From Lophium mytilinum (taxonomy: Eukaryota; Ascomycota; Dothideomycetes; Mytilinidiales; Mytilinidiaceae), in the NCBI GenBank assembly GCA_010093605.1, contig MU004194.1:1501833-1565832 (forward strand): a stretch of DNA of 64,000 bases. The letters are read 5' to 3'. The number at the start of each line of letters is the position of its first letter. Position 1 is the first letter of the stretch. Both the position numbers and the translations under genes were made by a program. The notes below the pieces were generated by a model. That model did not search any database, was not told the DNA's origin, and worked only from the letters and a program-made list of their open reading frames with translations. Shown in pieces: positions 32,279 through 43,765 of this stretch.

Positions 32279-34186
32279 TTACTCGACTGACCACTCGTGG
32301 TCCGAGTTCCTGATATAGGTGCTGAGCCCGAGCACATCGCGAGACGCTGTCGCCTTTACGTCGCCATTGCCCAAGAACGCGAAGCGATTCTTGTAGCGGT
32401 ATGTAAAGTCGTAGTCCTCGAATCGCGGGTCCTTGATGGACTTCAAAAAGTGGATCGTCTAGCGAAACGAAGAAGGTTCGTTAGCATGCGTCAAAGCGGG
32501 GTCTGGGGGGATGCAACGCCAAACTTACTGCGCCCGGCCACAGGTAGATGCGATTCTTGATCTTGCCGTCCTTGAACCAACTGCGGCACTCCTCTTTCCA
32601 TACCGTCGCTTTGTGGTACTCGTCGAAGTGTGCGTAGATCTCGTCGAGTGCCTCCTGCTTGACCGCCAAGGCCTTGATGCCCTCCGTCTGCATCTTCTTC
32701 ATGCACTTGATCGAGTATTCGACCGTCGTTTCGATCGACGGAAGCAGCGTGCCGTTACTCCACGTCGCGCCAGGGCCCACAATAGTGTAGAAGTTGGGGA
32801 ATCGCGGGGCTGATACGCCAAAGTAGAGGTTGGGACCGTCGGTCCAGTCTTGCTTGATCGACTTGCCCGCGCCGTTGATCACAGTGAAAGCAGGCTGGAA
32901 TGCGACCTGGAATCCGGTAGCACAGACGATGATGTCGACCTTGTGCACCTTTCCGTCCCTTGTTTGAAGACCCTCCGGCACTACCTTCTCGATCCCTTCG
33001 AACACTGGCGTCACGTTTTCTTGAACCAACGCCTCAAGGTAGCCATCTCCGGGGGAGATTCGTCGGCAGCCCGGAGACCACTTTGGAATGATGAATGACT
33101 TTAGTTCCTCGTGCCCTGGGCCCATGCGGCGGTTCATTTCTGCTGTGATGACTTCGCGGAAGTGGTTGGATAGTTCAGAGCCTTGCTGGTACATGCCGAA
33201 AAGACCGTTGATCTCCGCCTCGATGCTCTTGCGGAACGAAAGGTGGTAATCCGGGTCCTCGGCGAAGCGCTTCTTCTCCGCTTCGCTGAAGGTGTATTGT
33301 CGCTGTCCGGGGTTGACATCCTCGCCCTTGTGCACGTCGTCGAGAGCTCCAGCGCCAAAGGGCGGGCTGATCCACGTCGGACTCCTCATGTAAACCTGCA
33401 CCTCCTTACAAATCTTCTGCAGCGAGGGCACGATTTGCACACTGGTAGAGCCAGTACCAATAACACCGACGACCTTGCCCTCGAAGTCAACCTCGTGGTC
33501 CCAGGCCGCAGAGTGCATCAGACCGCCCTTGAAGTCATGCAGACCCTCAATCTCCGGCCACTTCCAGCTATTCAAGATGCCAGTGCCGTTAACAAAGACA
33601 TGTGCCCAGTCTTCTGACTTCTCCTTCGTCGTTTGGTCCTCAGTCGTACTAATCACTCTGTCAGTTCCACTCCTCACTTCCACTCACATCCACAGGATTG
33701 AACTCACATATGCCACACCCCCTCCTCCTCATCCCACCTCGTCTCCACAATCTTCGTATTCAGCTTCATATACTTCTTACTCCCATGCCTCTCCGCAAAC
33801 CCCTCAAAATACCCCTGAATCTCCTTACCCGCCGCGAAGAACGTGGTCCAATCCGGCTTCGGGTCCCACGTAAACACGTAGTCGTGAGCCGGGATATCGC
33901 ACGCAACACCCGGGTACGTGTTCTCGTACCACGTACCGCCGAACTGTGGGTTCTTCTCGAACAGCGTCAACTCGAAGGAGCCGGGAGTGAGCATCTTCTC
34001 CATCTTGTATGCGAGACATAGCCCCGAGGCGCCGGCGCCGCAGCACGCGACGCGCAGCTTCGACGGCTTGGAGTGGTACTGGTCCAGCACTCTGTACGGG
34101 CCATCGACATTGTGGGGCGGGTAGCCGAATTCCGGGGCTTTGAGGCCGTTTGTGCCGTTGGCTAGGCCGGTGGCGGAGGGCGCCAT
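32279..34186 (-). CDS. Baeyer-Villiger monooxygenase (flavin-dependent)
   Basis: Three exons (33708-34186, 32529-33648, 32279-32458), introns 59 and 70 nt; 592 residues. The FAD Rossmann motif is GAGASG at 50-55, followed by GGTWYENTYPGVACD at 83-97, a hallmark of class B flavin monooxygenases. Residues 199-209 read FKGGLMHSAAW, an exact match to the BVMO fingerprint FxGxxxHxxxW, and GTGSTS at 224-229 is the NADPH Rossmann motif. The enzyme should insert oxygen next to a ketone to give an ester or lactone. The poorly conserved N-terminal 40 residues are usual for fungal members of this class. Fungal relatives act in steroid, terpenoid and polyketide conversion; substrate choice cannot be read here. 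The hydrolase at 15875 would logically follow it. Confidence 0.92.
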
Positions 34187-35282
34187 GGTGGTGGTTGGAG
34201 AGGGGGTCGTGGGTTTTTTGTCTTTTCTTCTAACGCTCAATTGCAAGAAACGCAAACGCAAACGCGAGAGCAGAGCTGAGATCGAGTTTGTGTGTAACCA
34301 CGAAGGAAGCGGGGAAAAGGCGAGGGGAGCAGCAAGCAAAGAAAAGCGTCGATCTTCTCGATAGTAGTAAACAAATACCCAAACTGTAGAATGGAGAACG
34401 ACGTCTGTCTTCTTAAACGAAAAGTCCAATAGATCAAGGTATGTATCAGACCACAGCAACCTGATATTTCCCAGCTTGGAATTCCCAGGAGTGCTTTAAC
34501 CGCCTTTCTTTTCACCTCGGGGGGCGGGCCAGGGTGGGTATATCATATCCAGCAGATTGACCCGCAAAGCCCAGCCCCCGAGCCCTTTTTCCCACTACTC
34601 TGCGTCGGCCAAACATATCCCGCCCAGCGGAAGACAAAAGAGGTCGCTTGTCGGGATCACATGGTGCGTTTTCGCCAGCTGCAGAGTACACACGCTACCG
34701 CACTCCCGCGTTGCGTGGGGCTAGGGCGGGCGGCGCGCTTTGGTGGGTTGCGGAAATGCATTCGCGAGGCGGGGATGAGGCGGGGATAGTAGCTACACGG
34801 CAGCACCAGGCGGGCTGTCATAATTGACTAATCTCCGTGTTATTTATCGCTTCTGTCCAGCTTCCTCGGCGTGGGTCTGGCGATGATGGCTCGAGCGGTC
34901 ATGGTTTGAGTCCACAATTATAGCGAGCGTGGTGTGAGATGCTCGGAAACCGTCAACCACCAATTCAGATGTTGCGGTTCGTGGAGGTCGACATGTTGCC
35001 GAGTCTCCAAATCGCGTATATCGTTATGCTGGTGGGATTGATTCAAAGTGCTGGCTCATTGTGATTCGTGCTTCTGGCGTAAAGCCGGAAGACGACCCGC
35101 GTGTTGTTTGAATACCGTGAAGATTTGGCGACGCGCGTGATCCCATGATCTGGTCGCCGTAATCGGTAAAAATCGCAATCGACATCAAGGCAATAATAAT
35201 GCAATTGTACTCCTAGAAATGCTGCGAGACACACCCCTACCCTTAGGGACTCGTGTCTAGTAATTGAAAATACATAGCCATC
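34187..35282. other. Intergenic, BVMO promoter and CoA-ligase 3' flank
   Basis: 1.1 kb. A CCTCGGGGGGCGGGCC block near 34515 carries CGG triplets 330 bases upstream of the BVMO start. A short Arg/Lys-rich frame at 34140-34364 on the other strand is a shadow. No further gene is supported. Confidence 0.5.
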
Positions 35283-37187
35283 TCATAGCTTCGCCTTCAG
35301 CTTCCCATTCATCGCCGCTGCATCCCGTTTCGACCACTCCTTTATGACCTTCCGCATAATCTTGCCGCTCGCGAGCTTAGGGACTTCATCGACGAATGAA
35401 ATGCCGCCTACTAGCTGCTTGTGTTTGGCCACCTTCTCCTTCATAAAAGCGTGGATTTCCGCTTCTGTGAGTTTGCCTTTCGCCTCGTCTTTGAGGTGAA
35501 CGTAGGCGCGGGGCCATTCGTCGTCGTCACTATGTTCGTCAGAGATCGAACTCAGGGGCAAGAGCTGAGATACATACAGTATGATGCCAACCACCGCAGC
35601 ATCAGCGATCGAGTCGTGTTCGAGAAGGACTGCCTCGAGCTCCGCCGGAGCCACTTGCAGTGCGTTGACCTTAATCAATTCCTATACTGCGCGTTAGTAG
35701 GGAGATCCTCAAGCGGCTAAGGCTACCATCATACCTTTTTCCGATCGACAATCCAGAACCAATCGTCCTTCACGACCGCAACGTCGCCCGTCTTCAACCA
35801 CCCCTCTGAATCAAGCGACTCCTTCGTCGCATGCGGGTTCCGCCAATAACCTAAGCAAACCTGCGGCCCCCGAACATACATCTCACCAGATTGACCATCC
35901 GGAACCTCTTTCCCATCATCGTCAACAAGCATACACTCGGTATTTGGATCAAGGCAGCCCACAGATCCAGAACTATAGAGTTGTCAGTATTGCCTCCAAA
36001 GAGTAGCCTCAACACACTCACTCGTCTACAGTGCCCCCAGGTACATGGATCGCTCCACACGTAACCTCCGTCATGCCCCAGCCCTGCACAATCTCGCAAT
36101 TCAACTGACTCGACACCGAGTTCTGCAGCTCCTTCGACAGCGGCGCAGCACCGCAGAGAACATCCGTCACGCTGCTCAAATCGTACTTGCTGGTCTCGGG
36201 CCGCTTGCTCAGCATGATCAAGATTGGCGGCGCCGTCTGAAGATGCGTAACCTTGTGATCCTGGATAATCCGCAAGAACTCCTCATACTGGAATGCCTTC
36301 ATGATATACACCGGGACCTGCAGCTTTTGCGCCATGGCAATTGTATACAGTTGCCCGTATGCGTGGTAAAGGGGCAGGAAGCCGACCCATCGCTCTGGCG
36401 GGCGGTTGTGGGCTTTGTATGGTTTCTTGAGGTAGCGCATGTAGATTGTCTGGTCCAGATTCGCGATGAGATTGTGATGGCTGACTTCGACGCCTTTGGG
36501 GAGGCCAGTGGTGCCGCTGGAGTAGTTGACGGTTGCTGTCGTTTTAACGGATTCTTCAGGCGTCATACGTGGGAAGTCGTATTGCGCGGCTTCCTCTGGG
36601 GAGCCGAGAAAGGCTCGCCAGTCTTTGAGGCCTTCGATTGAAGGATTTGGGACGTCGGAGAAGAGGAGCACGCGTCCGTCAGGTAACCCTGCTTTCCGAG
36701 CTGCAGCGACGGCGGTTTTGGCGAAGGTTGGATGTGCTAGGATGTATTGTGCTTGGGTATTCTGGATTTGGTGAACCATTTCTAGTTATTGTTAGCTATC
36801 AATTGCAAGATTTCTTATCACATAAAACACATTGAGAAGCACGTGTGGAGGGATATATCAGGGTGACTGACCAGAAAGGGTATATGCGGGATTTGCGCCG
36901 CTGAAGATTCTCTTTGAGCCAACAATTCCCAAATATGCGACCGGCACAAAAATGTGATTTGGGGTGTAAATCATGACAACTTCGCCAGTCTTGCTGCCAA
37001 TTCGGTCCAATCCAATCGCTAACCGCTTCACCCATTGCAGCAGCGCTTTGGGCGTTAGATGATGACTTGTGTCCTTCGAATCGATCCATATCGGTGTCTC
37101 TGAAGCTGCAGCATTATCAGGGAACAGATAATGCAGCAAATTGACCTTTGGGATATCAAGGTCTGGGAAGGGTGACTTGAACGGCAT
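35283..37187 (-). CDS. Acyl-CoA ligase, 4-coumarate-CoA-ligase-like, peroxisomal
   Basis: Five exons (36872-37187, 36022-36781, 35735-35972, 35578-35681, 35283-35529), introns 90, 49, 53 and 48 nt; 554 residues. The ANL-superfamily motifs are [11 protein letters not shown] (192-202), [27 protein letters not shown] and [20 protein letters not shown], the last created by an exon junction. The adenylation-step Lys is in the C-terminal [11 protein letters not shown]. The final residues are AKL, a canonical PTS1. The enzyme would convert a carboxylic acid to its CoA thioester in peroxisomes, the step needed before the kinase/ACAD pair or beta-oxidation. It shares a 360-bp divergent promoter with the SDR at 37548. 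Similar fungal proteins accept aromatic, medium-chain or terpenoid acids; the acid used here is unknown. Confidence 0.92.
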
Positions 37188-37547
37188 GGTCGTGGTGCTT
37201 AGGGAGTGGGGTTGGGCGACGGATGAAAGAAAGTCGACGCAACAAATTGGCTGACAACAGCCTTCCGGGATTGGAGAAGCTTTTGTCCATATCTCCCTTA
37301 AGTATGAGGCCCAGCTTGACGAGTTCTGGTAGCGTGGGCTGCAACAGCCAGGTCGCTGCCGGGGGAGTCGGCGGCGTGCCCCTCGCAAGAAGCTTGACCG
37401 AGGATATCGATCTCCAGCCCACCAGAGCTACCCGCCAGCTAACCCCATACCCAAGGTAGTAGCTCTTCGACATGAAGCCTCCTTAGACGACCCTTTATTT
37501 ATTCTTTTCTTGTGGGAGAGTTCAATTTCTTCTCTATATCCGCGATT
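37188..37547. promoter_or_regulatory. Shared divergent promoter of CoA ligase and SDR
   Basis: 360 bases between start codons pointing outward. It holds CCGGGGGAGTCGGCGG near 37361 and TTCCGGGATTGGA near 37262, with CGG/CCG triplets, but no perfect copy of the ADH-promoter inverted repeat. Likely bidirectional control. Confidence 0.5.
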
Positions 37548-38506
37548 ATGTCTGATTTCAAGAACTTCAGTCGCATGTTCCGCCTGGATGGCAAGGTAGC
37601 TCTGGTTACTGGCGGTACGTTATGTCCCCGCTTCCCCAAGCTCCAGGGGTACGATACTGATTCGATATTGTGCAGGCTCAAGAGGGCTCGGTCTTCACGC
37701 TGCCACAGCCTTTCTCCTCGCCGGCGCAAAGACAGTAATTGTCTCTGCGCGGAAAGCAGAGGGCGAGCAAGGCATCAACCAAGCCGTGGAAAGGCTCAAC
37801 AAGCTCCCAGGCATCTCTGGAAAGGCCATTGGCATTGCCGCGAATGTGGCAGACACGGAGGACATCGCGAGGCTCGTGAAGGAGGTGCAGAAGTATGAGG
37901 ACAAGCTGGACATTCTGGTTGCGAACGCAGGCGCGACTTGGGGCGGTCCCTTCGATCCAACGCCGGACTGGTCGTCGCAGAAGGTGCTTGATCTCAATGT
38001 CCGGGGTGTGTTCAACCTGGCGCGACTGTGAGTGATGGTGTTTCTGGTGATGAATGAGTTTCATCTGACAGCATTCCAGCTTCGCGCCGATGCTTGAGAA
38101 GGCTGGCACTCGCACGGACCCCTCTCGAATCATCATCGTCAGTTCGACGGCAGGTGTAACAGTGCCTCACGTTGGAGACCATGGCACAATCATGTACTCG
38201 GTCTCCAAAGCTGCCGCACATCACTTGACGAGGCAATTGGCCATTGAGTTAGGCCCACGAAATATCACATCCAACACGGTTGGACCTGGCTTCTTCCCGT
38301 CGAAGCTCGCAAACGGCTTGATTGAAATTCTGGGCGGTGAGCAGCAGCTGAAAGATGACAATCCTCGCAAGAGGCTAGGAGAGCCGGAGGATATTGCGGG
38401 GGTTATGGTCTTCCTTTGCTCTCCCGCGGGAAACTACATCAATGGTGAGGATATTCATGTTGACGGTGGCATGCGGTTTGCGGCAGGACGGCAGACAAAA
38501 TTGTAA
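37548..38506 (+). CDS. Short-chain dehydrogenase/reductase
   Basis: Three exons (37548-37614, 37676-38027, 38080-38506), introns 61 and 52 nt; 281 residues. Classical SDR: TGGSRGLG cofactor loop at 21-28 created across the first junction, NAGATWGG, catalytic Ser in IIVSSTAGV, Tyr and Lys in YSVSKAAAH, and GPGFFPSKLANG. VIVSARKAEG after the second strand has Ser-Ala-Arg, which leans towards NADPH. The form resembles fungal RhlG-like 3-oxoacyl reductases. The C-terminal TKL is close to, but not, a canonical PTS1. It would reduce or oxidise a ketone/alcohol pair. It is divergent from the peroxisomal CoA ligase, so shared regulation and possibly a shared compartment are plausible. Confidence 0.88.
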
Positions 38507-39443
38507 ATATTGTATAGTATGGGAGGAGTCGTTGGAGTTTCAACCGCGTGGTCATTTATCCAATACGCGATGTGCATTAAGAAGCACGTTGTGCAAGAAT
38601 CACCCAGACGTTGGCCAGAAGTATTGCAAATACTCACAGAACTGCCTGCGAGAACCGATTATGGAGACACTGAGTGTAGACACGGAGGGGGCCGCGCGGT
38701 GTAGGCGCTTTTCGACGTTTTATTCAATCTTGTTGCAAGTATTTACAGATCTAACTGCGTGGAAGGAATTTATGTTAGACGCAGCGTGCACGCAATGTGG
38801 CACCTATTGCCCCTCATTGATATCTTTCTCCTCGCGTTATGAATTCGCTCCATCCAAAGATGCTCTCCACTTGAGGAATGATTCCATGTCAGCATGCTAT
38901 AGATCTTAGGCTTTTGCAGGGAGCGGTGATGATCTTGTGGAGACTAATAGAACAGGTAAGGTAATCGTAATAAATATCAAGACAGGCTCATATCTGGGTG
39001 CGACGGCAACTGAAAGCACTCCTCTAGTTTAGAACCAATTGCCAACGGCAAGGATCTAGACTGGCCTTCGGTTCGATTATCTTGCTTGATTTCTCAGGGA
39101 AATATCTGAGTGAATGGAGAGAAGGAAATTGAGTCATGAAGTGCCGCTTACACCTGCGGTATGAGTAATGATGCGCGTTCGCTTTCCCCGGATTATATTT
39201 TCCACCCACGCGACGATGCTGGCCCCGCCACGTTCTCCACATTTGTGGGAGAGCGTGTCATGTTGGTGAGGCAATGCATGGCGGTTAATAGAGACGATTA
39301 CTGTAAAGCTGTTGAGTGATGTAGACAGAGGAAAACCGATAGACAGACACCGCAATGCTAATTTCTGGTTTCTGGTATGTAGGGTATCTAAAGGCTCGAC
39401 ACTTGCAAAGTCGTACCCTCGAAGCAGCCAATCCAATTCACGC
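38507..39443. other. Intergenic between convergent SDR genes
   Basis: Roughly 0.9 kb holding both 3' ends. AT-richer than the flanks. Nothing recognised. Confidence 0.5.
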
Positions 39444-40364
39444 CTACTTGGTCCCATGTATTCTCGCAGCCTGCGCCTCCATGCTCGTCTTCGCCATTAC
39501 CGACGCCATCTGGTCGTCGCAGAATGGCACTTGGTTCCTGAAGTAGTGGTTTTGCCCGTTGATCTCGACAATCAGACTGTACGCCTTCTCCGCCGGCAAC
39601 TTGACGCCAAATGCGTCCTCCAAAGCCCCGCCATCGACCAGCGCTGTCACCGAGCTGACGATAGTGGATATTGGGGTGAAGTATTCCTCTGGGAACGACT
39701 TCCATTCCTCGCCAGTCATAAGACCCGTCCTGACTGTTCCAGGACAGATGGCGTATGTCCGCACTCCGTCGTTTGCGTGGTAGGAGTAGGCGATGGAACG
39801 AATAAAATGGATCACGCCAGCCTTGGCTGCAGAGTACATGGGGCTGTAATATTTCTTGTCAGCTGGATACACCAAAAGTTTGAGAGTCTGGAAGTCTTAC
39901 CAGAACTCAGATGGGTACAGGCCACCACAACTCGCCGTCGCTATTAGGACGCCATCTTTTCCCTTGTGTGGACTCTTCCGGAAGAAATGTAGTGCTAGGT
40001 AGCTCGTATTGACCACCGACTTCAAATTGATGTCAATACTCAGCTGGTTTGGTTCGGGGGGTATCGCGAGATCCGACTTTGCGTAGAAGTCATCCCGTTC
40101 CACAATGCCAGCGTTCGCGAACACAAAGTCGATAGAGCCCGAGATCTTGAAGGCAGCCTCAAAGGTAGAAGCAAGCGAAGAGTAGGAGGTTACGTTGGTC
40201 TTGTGGAAATGGGCGTTGGGGAGGTCGGCCGCCGCTTTCGCTCCAGCTTCAGCATTGAGGTCGACGAGATGTAGCGTCCAGTTTCCACGCTTTGCTAGAG
40301 CTTGGGCGACTGCGAGGCCCATTCCACTCGCTCCACCGGTGATCAACGCGACTTTGTTTGTCAT
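39444..40364 (-). CDS. Short-chain dehydrogenase/reductase, 15-PGDH-like
   Basis: Two exons (39901-40364, 39444-39843) and a 57-nt intron; 287 residues. TGGASGMG at 9-16 is the cofactor loop; LVDLN places an Asp at the end of strand 2, favouring NAD(H). FANAGI is the NAG motif, TASCGG carries the catalytic Ser, and YSAAKAG supplies Tyr and Lys. ICPGTVRTGLM and the long C-terminal substrate loop resemble fungal relatives of 15-hydroxyprostaglandin dehydrogenase. Preference for NAD suggests oxidation of a secondary alcohol to a ketone, complementary to the other SDR. The C-terminus HGTK has no PTS1. It shares a 737-bp divergent promoter region with the aldehyde dehydrogenase. Confidence 0.88.
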
Positions 40365-41101
40365 TTTGGCTGTCTAGTAGATGTAGGATGGGTTGAAGAC
40401 CTGTGTATAAGCTGTTTGTTAATGTGAAGGTTGAGATTTAGTCCGGGGGCAGGAATTGACAGTCAGGCATCGTGAGCCCTATAATCTCACACCTCACAAT
40501 GCTGGAAGTGGGTAGCAGAACGGGTTCCAGCACACCCCGCGGGTGCCGTGCCGTCGCTCCCGTCTGGGGGTCCTGCAGAGGGGTGGTGGCTGGTGGGGAA
40601 GAGGAAGCTTGCTGCTGAAAGGGGCAAAGATCGAATCTGATGCCGCCAAGCTCCCGCCCCTCTTTTCCCTCACCCACTTCGCGCCCAAGGCGTCCCAGCT
40701 AACTGCTGCCGGGTGACGTCCGGCGCAGGGCGGAAAACAAAGTGCGCGCGGCCGAAGAAGATGAGAGGCGCGCAGCTGTGGCTCTGCATCTGCTCACGCT
40801 CCGAGTCGTAGCAATGCCCCGCCAGCAGAGGTCTGGCCCGGGGTTAGAGAATGGAGATAGGCACGCGCTTTTGTGTAAGAAGCACACATGTACTCTGTAG
40901 ATGCCCCGCTGTGAGCTTATTAGCCGTCTCTTAACTCTCAAATCGTTTGCTCTTGCTTCCGCTCCCTCTCCTTCATCTCCAAAACAACCACCTATAAACA
41001 GCTCGAAGGCCTCATAGCCTTCCCTTTCCTAGCTCTCTACCCCCAACCTTTCAGTTCGCCTACCACAGCTCTCAAATCCACATACCACGAAATCTGCAAG
41101 C
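40365..41101. promoter_or_regulatory. Divergent promoter region of SDR and ALDH genes
   Basis: 737 bases. GC-rich blocks such as GGGTGCCGTGCCG and GGGTGACGTCCGGCG (40711-40727, containing a TGACGTC CRE-like core) and CTCCGAGTCG at 40800 lie here. Near the ALDH start the sequence is pyrimidine-rich, usual for highly expressed fungal genes. The frames in it are not supported. Confidence 0.5.
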
Positions 41102-42684
41102 ATGGCCTTCTCCTGGAACGAGAAGAACCTCCCCAAGCAGCTCTTCATCAACAACGAATTCGTCGATTCAAAGAACAGCAAGAAGCTCTCCCTCTACAAC
41201 CCCAAAGATGGCTCCCTGATCGCCGATGACGTCGCTCTAGCCGGCGAGGAGGATGTCGATCTTGCCGTAGCAGCCGCAGAGAAGGCGGCCAAGGGCTGGA
41301 AGAAGCTGGCTCCCACCGAGCGCCGAAACATCATGGCGAAGTTCGCCGATCTAATCGAGAAGCACGGCAAAGACATTGCGGGATTGAGCCGTATTTCTCT
41401 GGGTGCGCCGTACGGCGCTTTCGGTGCCTTTGAGGTTGGACTTTGTGCTGAGGTATGATATCCATGTTTGCTCTGTGAGAGCGATGTAGCACTAGCTGAC
41501 ATGCGTATGACAGGCTTTCCGATACAACGCAGGCTGGATAGACAAGTTCGGCGGCGAGTCCTGGCCACAGGAGGACGGCTTCCTTAAGATCGTACGCAAC
41601 GAGCCTCTAGGCGTCACCGCTGGCATCGTCCCCTGGAATGGCCCCGTGGGCACCATCGGTCTGAAAGCCGCTCCCGCGCTCGCCACTGGAAACGTCTTCA
41701 TCCTCAAGCCATCCGAGAAGACGCCTTTCTCCTCAACCGCTCTGGGCACTCTCATCAAAGAAGCCGGTTTCCCACCAGGCGTCTTCCAGATCCTCACTGG
41801 CGACGGCAGCACGGGCGCCCTCATCGCCAGCCACATGCGCATCCGCAAGGTCTCCTTCACCGGCAGCATCTCCACGGGCAAGAAGATCCAGGAAATGGCG
41901 GCGAAGTCGAACCTCAAGCGCGTCACCCTCGAACTCGGCGGCAAGTCGCCCGCCGTGGTCTTCGACGACGCCAATCTCGAAAACGCGGTTACGTGGTGCG
42001 CCAATGCTATCACGGCGAACACCGGCCAGGTTTGCTTCGCCGCCAGCCGTGTCTATGTCCAGGAGGGTATCTACGAGAAGTTCATCGCTGGATACAAGGC
42101 TGCAATGGAAGCGAAAGCTAAGGAGGTCGGTGACCCAGAGGCCGAGGGCACGAACATCGGACCCTTGGTCGACAAGGCGCAGTTCGAGCGCGTCACTGGA
42201 TACATTGAGCGCGGCCAGAAGGGACAGGGCACGCTGTTAGTCGGTGGAAAGCGGATCGGCACGAGCGTAAGCACTCAAATCTCTCCACTGGTATAGAATC
42301 AGCAGCTAACACCCTTTTTAGGGCTTCTACCTCGAGCCGACCGTCTTCACAGACGTTGACATCAAGTCCGAGATCCACACCGAAGAAATCTTCGGCCCCG
42401 TCTCGGTCGTCAGGTCGTTCAAGACCGAGGAGGAGATCATGGAGCTCTCCAACAACACCAACTTCGGCCTCATGGCTGGCGTCTTCACCCAGGACATCAA
42501 CAAGGCGCTGCGCGTAGCCTCTGACTTCGAGTCCGGCATGGTCGGTGTCAACTGCGTCAGCATGATGTTTATGAGCACGCCGTTCGGTGGAGTCAAGGAG
42601 AGCGGTGTTGGGCGTGAGTGCGGCATCCACGCCCTACGGGCTTTCACGGAGACGAAGACGATTATGGTCAACATGAACTACTAA
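41102..42684 (+). CDS. Aldehyde dehydrogenase (NAD(P)+)
   Basis: Three exons (41102-41452, 41514-42266, 42322-42684), introns 61 and 55 nt; 488 residues. Cofactor-binding GIVPWNGPVG and FILKPSEKTP; SFTGSISTGKKI; general-base Glu257 in VTLELGGKSP; nucleophile Cys291 in NTGQVCFAASR; EEIFGPVSVV and PFGGVKESGVGRE close the fold. All catalytic residues are intact. The family oxidises a wide range of aldehydes to carboxylic acids. In the island it would supply a carboxylic acid for the CoA ligase, for example from a primary alcohol oxidised by the ADH. The stretch LSRISLGAPYGAFGAFEVG before the first intron is a variant of the usual substrate-loop sequence. No signal or targeting sequence is seen. 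Confidence 0.93.
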
Positions 42685-42925
42685 AAGTTATCGCAATGGG
42701 GGGTTGCTTTATGACGAGATTGACGGTTTCATCTTTTTGCGTCTGAGGAACAATGATTGGTGAGCGAGCCTCACAACTGTAAATGTACGCTGCACACACG
42801 CACAAATATCAACATATAATGAAACCAAACATGCCATTCCGAATGCTGCGCTACAGTACAATAATCTTTACAGTCCTCATTCCATGAAGCCCTCTTTTCG
42901 CTTCCTGGACCTCCCACTTGACTCC

Positions 42926-43765
42926 CTACTCCACCTCCCCCGCCGCAAAACTCAACTCCCACCCCCCAACCTCCGCCCCCTTCATCGCCTGCTGCGCCGT
43001 CGCAAACGCATCCCGCGAGAACTCCTCGTCGCTGAAATCATGCAGCGCTAGATACCCCGCCGGCTTCTTCTCTTCTGCGCCGCCGGACGGCGCTTTCTCC
43101 TCTCGTCCCCACACGAAGTTTAGCTTGTAGAGGCGCGTCCGCGAGGGCACGAGGCCGTGGAGGGCGCACTCGATGGCGAGGCGCTCGGTGGAGGTGGCGG
43201 TGGAGTCGAAAAGGACGGTTGCGAGGTAGGGGGAGTGTCCGGCTGGAAAGGAAAGAGTTAGTTTGGCGTAGGTGTGGTGGAGGGTGGTTGGGTAATGGGA
43301 GTAATGGGAGTAATGGGAGTAATGGGAGTAATGGGAGTAATGGGAGTAATGGGAGTAATCGAAACGCAACCCACCCTTCCGCTCCTCCTTACTCCACTCC
43401 CCCAGCGTCTCAAACCCCCTCGTATCAAAATCCGCGACCTTGAAACTGCTCCCATCCCCCTCTACCCCATTCTCATCCGGCACCCTCAGCAGGTCGCTCG
43501 CAAAGGGGATGTCGGAGAGGAATTCTTGCGAGGACAGGAACTCGAGCTCGCAGGGGTACAGCGCGAGATATGTCTTCGGCGCGGTTTCGGGGGAGAGGGC
43601 GGTGTAGCGAGTCGCGGAGCGGATGCCGGAGGTTTTGATGATGTCGGGGACGTGGACGGTGTTGTACCAGGTCGTGAAGCGGGAGGCGGGGAGGTTGGGG
43701 TTGGAGATGCGCGAGGCGACGTAGAAGATGCCCGGGGTGTGGGTGGTGGGCGGTGAGGTGGTCAT
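42926..43765 (-). CDS. EthD-like/dimeric alpha-beta-barrel protein with SHY repeat
   Basis: One exon, 279 residues. The N-terminal FYVASRISNPNLPASRFTTW followed by YNTVHVPDI matches the first strand-helix of EthD-type barrels (HxPD stands in for the usual HxxL). TRYTALSPE and YLALYPCEL continue the fold. A second similar unit seems to lie at about 180-275 (KLTLSFPAGH..; YLALHDFSDEEFS). Between them is a run of seven exact SHY triplets from the 9-base minisatellite at 43292-43359, which expands a hydrophilic loop without breaking frame. Function unknown; fungal members lie near polyketide and aromatic-degradation genes. It is one of two EthD-type genes in this island. A one-exon structure contrasts with its neighbours. 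Confidence 0.6.
   Translation of the reverse strand: MTTSPPTTHTPGIFYVASRISNPNLPASRFTTWYNTVHVPDIIKTSGIRSATRYTALSPETAPKTYLALYPCELEFLSSQEFLSDIPFASDLLRVPDENGVEGDGSSFKVADFDTRGFETLGEWSKEERKGGLRFDYSHYSHYSHYSHYSHYSHYSHYPTTLHHTYAKLTLSFPAGHSPYLATVLFDSTATSTERLAIECALHGLVPSRTRLYKLNFVWGREEKAPSGGAEEKKPAGYLALHDFSDEEFSRDAFATAQQAMKGAEVGGWELSFAAGEVE
43292..43359. repeat. Coding minisatellite (GTAATGGGA)7
   Basis: Seven perfect 9-base units plus a partial unit on the plus strand. Read on the minus strand each unit encodes Ser-His-Tyr. Perfect conservation of the units points to recent slippage. Confidence 0.95.

Noticed and set aside
43219-43443. SHY/GSN repeat as a possible CRISPR array
   Set aside because: Units are 9 bases, contiguous, with no spacers, in a fungal coding exon.
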